Of a stretch of 64,000 nt of DNA, positions 60,560-64,000 are shown piece by piece. Numbering within the stretch: the stretch's first letter is position 1; each line of letters begins with the position of its first letter. The notes beneath the pieces were generated by a model, which was not told where the DNA came from, did not search any database, and saw only the letters and a program-made list of their open reading frames with translations. Made by a program: the position numbers and the translations under genes. This stretch comes from Enoplosus armatus (Eukaryota; Chordata; Actinopteri; Centrarchiformes; Enoplosidae), in contig NC_092194.1 in assembly GCF_043641665.1 (NCBI RefSeq), forward strand, positions 18,415,298 through 18,479,297. Reading direction: 5' to 3'.

Positions 60560-61204
60560 ATGGATATTTCACCAACTTCGGTTGTTTTAGTTTGACTAAT
60601 TTAGACCATCAAGCATCTCTTTAAAACGCTGTTATGGATTAGCTAAAACATTTAGAAACTGGTCGTGTAACTACACTCATTTACAAATCCAAGGTTGTCC
60701 GGATGCACACGGGAGACCCAACGGAAGAACTTGGGCTGCGTTCAGCACACGTTCATATAGAAGTGTAGCATAGAGAAGCGAGTCAAACCAGAGACGGTTT
60801 AGAAACACATAAAATAACCGATTTACAACAGTAAAAGGCTGAATTATCGTGGACCTTGAATGCAGCTCGAGTGCACCAAAGATTCCTGTCCTGACTGACG
60901 CACTCACTATCAATATGTAGTTCTGCTCTCAGCTAACTGTCAATGTCCTCGCTTGCTGGTCCATGTTTTTCTTTATTTAAACTCCATTAATACATTTATA
61001 TATTAAGCACACGCATAAATATGATTTTTGTTTCACTGACTGACATAAAATCCAGCGGTAACTATGGCACCAATACAAGCGCGCATGCTCAGTACTGCCT
61101 TTGTGTGCCTGACTGCAGAGCCAACTAGCTAGGTAGCAGCAACGGCTAGCCTCAAACATTTAGACGACACTGAGGTAGCTAGCAGGTTAGCCGCGCAGCT
61201 AATC
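60560..61204. promoter_or_regulatory. Divergent ndufaf1 / rtf1 promoter region
   Basis: About 670 bp separate the ndufaf1 first-exon ATG (60539) from the rtf1 ATG. GCGCGCATGCTCAG at 61079-61092 resembles an NRF1 site (GCGCATGC core), which would suit a mitochondrial assembly gene. CpG content rises toward rtf1. Exact start sites are not visible. Confidence 0.45.
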
Positions 61205-64000
61205 ATGGTGAATGTAAAGAAGCGGAAAGGTCGGGTCGTGATTGACTCTGACTCAGAAGACAGTGCTAGCGACGATAATTTAGATCAGGTAGGTGCGCAT
61301 TTTCAGATTTTGTTACAAGGGATCGCTTATTAGGTTGTCAACAGTTTGAGGTGCGGCTAATATATGCTAACTGATTGCGCTGTGTTTGGCCTCGCTAGAA
61401 CAAGCTGAGAGTGGGCCCATCTTATTTACAACCCTTGCTTCCTTTCTCAGTAAACACGACATTCCCACAGTCAAATAAACTGTTTTTCCTCTCTTGTTTC
61501 TGTGAGGCGTTCAGGACCGAGGAAAGTGTTTGATGTTTTACGGAAAGCAGCGTCGTAGCAGCAGCTAAGTTAAGCTAACGTTAAGGTTACATTCCGAGAG
61601 ATGCACTCAACGCTAGCAATCATGCAGTATTATGTTGCCACCAAAATGCCGCGCCATTGGCCTTTTGCTGGTTTCGAGTGAACGCTGCTCGACTACCACC
61701 GTGCACGGCCGGGGAATTTGATTGTTAGCTTTTAGGCTAAACAAGAACAGGACATGTTTGCACAGAATGAAGCCGTAGTCGAGTCGCACTTGATTTAGCT
61801 AGAAGAACCTTATCTCCTGAATGACGTCATGGGCGCAGAGCTAAAGTTCTATTTCGGTGTTGTTGTCAAACAAGCGCTGACAAGCTGACCGAGGAGCTCC
61901 CCGGTCTAATGTCTGTGTACAGTTCTACTGCTTCAATAACTTTGATCACCATTAAAACCCCCATGTACATTACCTGACAGTACACTACCAAGTAGTTGGT
62001 GTTCAGAGACAGGCCAGACACAGGTAGTGAAAAACATATCACCAGCGGAGTAGAGAGGAGTTCAGTAAGGCTTGTTTAAACTTGGTTGTTCAAATCATCA
62101 GTACTTTTGTGTGTGTGTAAGACCTGGTCAGTGCTCTACAATTGTGTTGGGATCCAACAATGTCTCTCCCAGTGTTGATTCCGACACCTCAACGCTGTCT
62201 ACAGAGTATCAGTCTGATAACAGTGCTTGTTTTTTCCCCCAAATTTCAAATCATTTTTTGTAAGTTAACATGAGGCCAGGGATTTCTGCAGTGCTAAAAA
62301 CAGAGTCTACAGCCCAATGTGATTTATGACAGGAACACTGAATTCTACAATGACACAAACAAAGAAAATGTGGATTGGTGACATCAGTATCTGTGCCGAT
62401 GTGCCGACACAGTGCACTGGATCGGTGCATCCCTATTCTGAGCCTATCTCTATGGATTTTCAGCAGAATAGGAGTTCAGCTATGTGCATGTACATTTTCC
62501 GGGCTTTGTTATTTAGCTTCACATTCTTGCTTTCATGTATGATCTTCAGATGTATTCAGACCCAATCAAGAAGTAGTATCTTTAATCAAAGTTCTGCATA
62601 AATGCAGTTGAGACAAATTGCTGCTCACACCTGACCGCTTGTGACGGGATTTTGTTTCCTTGCTCACATGTTATTTTACCTGTGGGAAACTGAACGCTGC
62701 TGAACAAAAATACACATTTGCTTGTGCCCACTAGGTTAGTCAGTAACCAGCAGTGTATATATGCAGCCATATGAACCTCACTTCTGAATGTGGCCTGAAA
62801 AATTGGATCCCAATGCATCCTGCATGCTTCTTGGGTTTATTTACACACCTGGGGTTGGAACATCCAAGACACATTTTATTTCCAAGTATGAGCAGGGCTA
62901 TACTTGCAGGAGGCATTTTTCCACTTGGTGTGATTTATGATGTTCTCATTTTCAGGAGCTCTTGTCTTTGGCGAAGAGGAAAAGGGTTGATTCGGGTGAG
63001 CAGGAAGAGCCGGTTAACAAACCTGCAGCTTCTACAGACTCTGAGACATCGGATAGTGATGATGAAGTACGCCAGTCCTAGTATTTTCTCTAAATTACTT
63101 CACTTTTCAGTTTAGTACATAACAAAACATTGAAAATGCAGTTTAAACATGTCAGAGTTCTTATGTTTTTATCCAGCACTTTGCAATACCAGAAATACTT
63201 TCTCACCAAAAGAATAGATCACTATTCTCTGTCAGTTATATCTAGTTGATAACCAAAACTGAATTATTCACTCCTTTGTCTAGTGGACTGTGGGTGGCAC
63301 CAAAGGCAAGAAGAAGGTTAAGCAAGGGAAAGGGTCTGAGAAGAAGAACGCTACAAAGAAGAAGGTTAATAAAACAACGGCGTCTGGCAGCTCAGATGGA
63401 GACAGCTCGGCTGAGAGCTCTGCACCAGAGGAGGGTACGTCTTCAGTGTTCATGGGAAATATATGCTCTACAAACAGTTTTACTTAATTTCTTCTTATTT
63501 CGTCTTAAACTTCTCCAAAGAGCCACACTGTGTAATCATTTGTCTTACACAATTGTTTCAGTAGCCATGTTGCGGTGACAGCTCGGTTTCACACAAGTTT
63601 ATGTCATCTTACACAGAGTGCAAAGCAGAGTGGCAGGACACTTTCTAAAGAGTAGATTACACATATCACCTGAGTGCCATGTCCGCGGGTATTTCAGGTG
63701 GCTGGGATTAGGTGACTCACTCACTCATCCCCTTTTACCCAGCTCACACACAATGTAGTGTCTAATCTGTTGTTTGTTTATTTGTGTTACACATTTTGGA
63801 AAACCTGGAAATGTCTTTGGGAAAAGGTTCTGGAAATCTGGTCAAACTCCAGTACAAGTATCCAAGATGATTAAGATATGCTTGGCATGAAAAAAATAGC
63901 CTGCACCATAGCCTCTCTTTAATTGCTCTCTTTCATTTTGAAATAACCAAGTAAACAAACTGTAAGAAATTAATTGGCTCTGAAATATATTTAAAAAAAC
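61205..64000 (+). CDS. rtf1: RNA polymerase-associated protein RTF1 (partial, first 3 coding exons)
   Basis: Paf1-complex-linked elongation factor that promotes H2B ubiquitination and Pol II processivity. Exons 61205-61288, 62956-63066 and 63284-63434 are in the window; the rest lies to the right. They encode [20 protein letters not shown], then an [10 protein letters not shown] segment, a [11 protein letters not shown] acidic patch, and a Lys-rich stretch followed by [17 protein letters not shown], all matching the disordered N-terminus of vertebrate RTF1. The third exon ends GAGGAGG|GTACGT. The Plus3 domain is not reached. Confidence 0.93.
61289..62955 (+). other. rtf1 intron 1
   Basis: 1.7 kb, CpG-richer in its first 600 bases and AT-rich later. 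Phrases at about 62160-62225 and 62395-62440 ('GATTCCGACACC', 'GATCGGTGCATCCCTA') look like a decayed short transposon end; a loosely similar piece occurs at 28.7 kb. No exon is seen. Confidence 0.45.
63435..64000 (+). other. rtf1 intron 3, incomplete
   Basis: Sequence after the GTACGT donor to the window edge. I see no further rtf1 exon in it. Confidence 0.6.

Overview
This is a gene-dense piece of a vertebrate nuclear genome, almost certainly from a ray-finned (teleost, probably percomorph) fish. The evidence is split genes with short GT-AG introns, vertebrate protein families, long CA/TG microsatellites, and several interspersed repeats of types I associate with fish genomes. All gene models come from joining exons by eye on protein similarity, splice-site consensus and reading-frame continuity. 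No alignment was run.

Layout: (1) 1-25.8 kb, + strand: the 3' four-fifths of pecanex 1 (pcnx1), 30 exons, whose 5' exons lie left of the window. (2) 27.2-37.1 kb, +: a complete legumain gene (lgmn). (3) 39.4-44.4 kb, +: a complete chp1 (calcineurin B homologous protein 1). (4) about 46.3-50.5 kb, +: a noncoding locus recognised as cyrano (OIP5-AS1). It carries the deeply conserved, extensively paired miR-7 site. (5) 51.2-53.6 kb, -: oip5 (Mis18-beta). (6) 54.1-57.6 kb, +: nusap1, head to head with oip5 across a 543-bp spacer containing CCAAT and CHR boxes. (7) 57.9-60.6 kb, -: ndufaf1, convergent with nusap1. (8) 61.2 kb to the end, +: the first three coding exons of rtf1, divergent from ndufaf1.

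The order and orientation chp1(+), cyrano(+), oip5(-), nusap1(+), ndufaf1(-), rtf1(+) is the one I know from human 15q15, which supports the cyrano call independently of sequence. pcnx1 and lgmn, from human chromosome 14, sit next to this block here. oip5 and nusap1 are both mitotic genes and plausibly share cell-cycle control. The other genes have unrelated jobs: lysosomal proteolysis, Na+/H+ exchanger and calcineurin regulation, complex I assembly, and Pol II elongation.

The most notable non-coding signals are the cyrano miR-7 site, a textbook U12-type intron in pcnx1, two GC-AG introns (one in lgmn, one in chp1), and the CCAAT/CHR promoter between oip5 and nusap1. Introns hold decayed LINE reverse-transcriptase relics and at least three interspersed repeat families.
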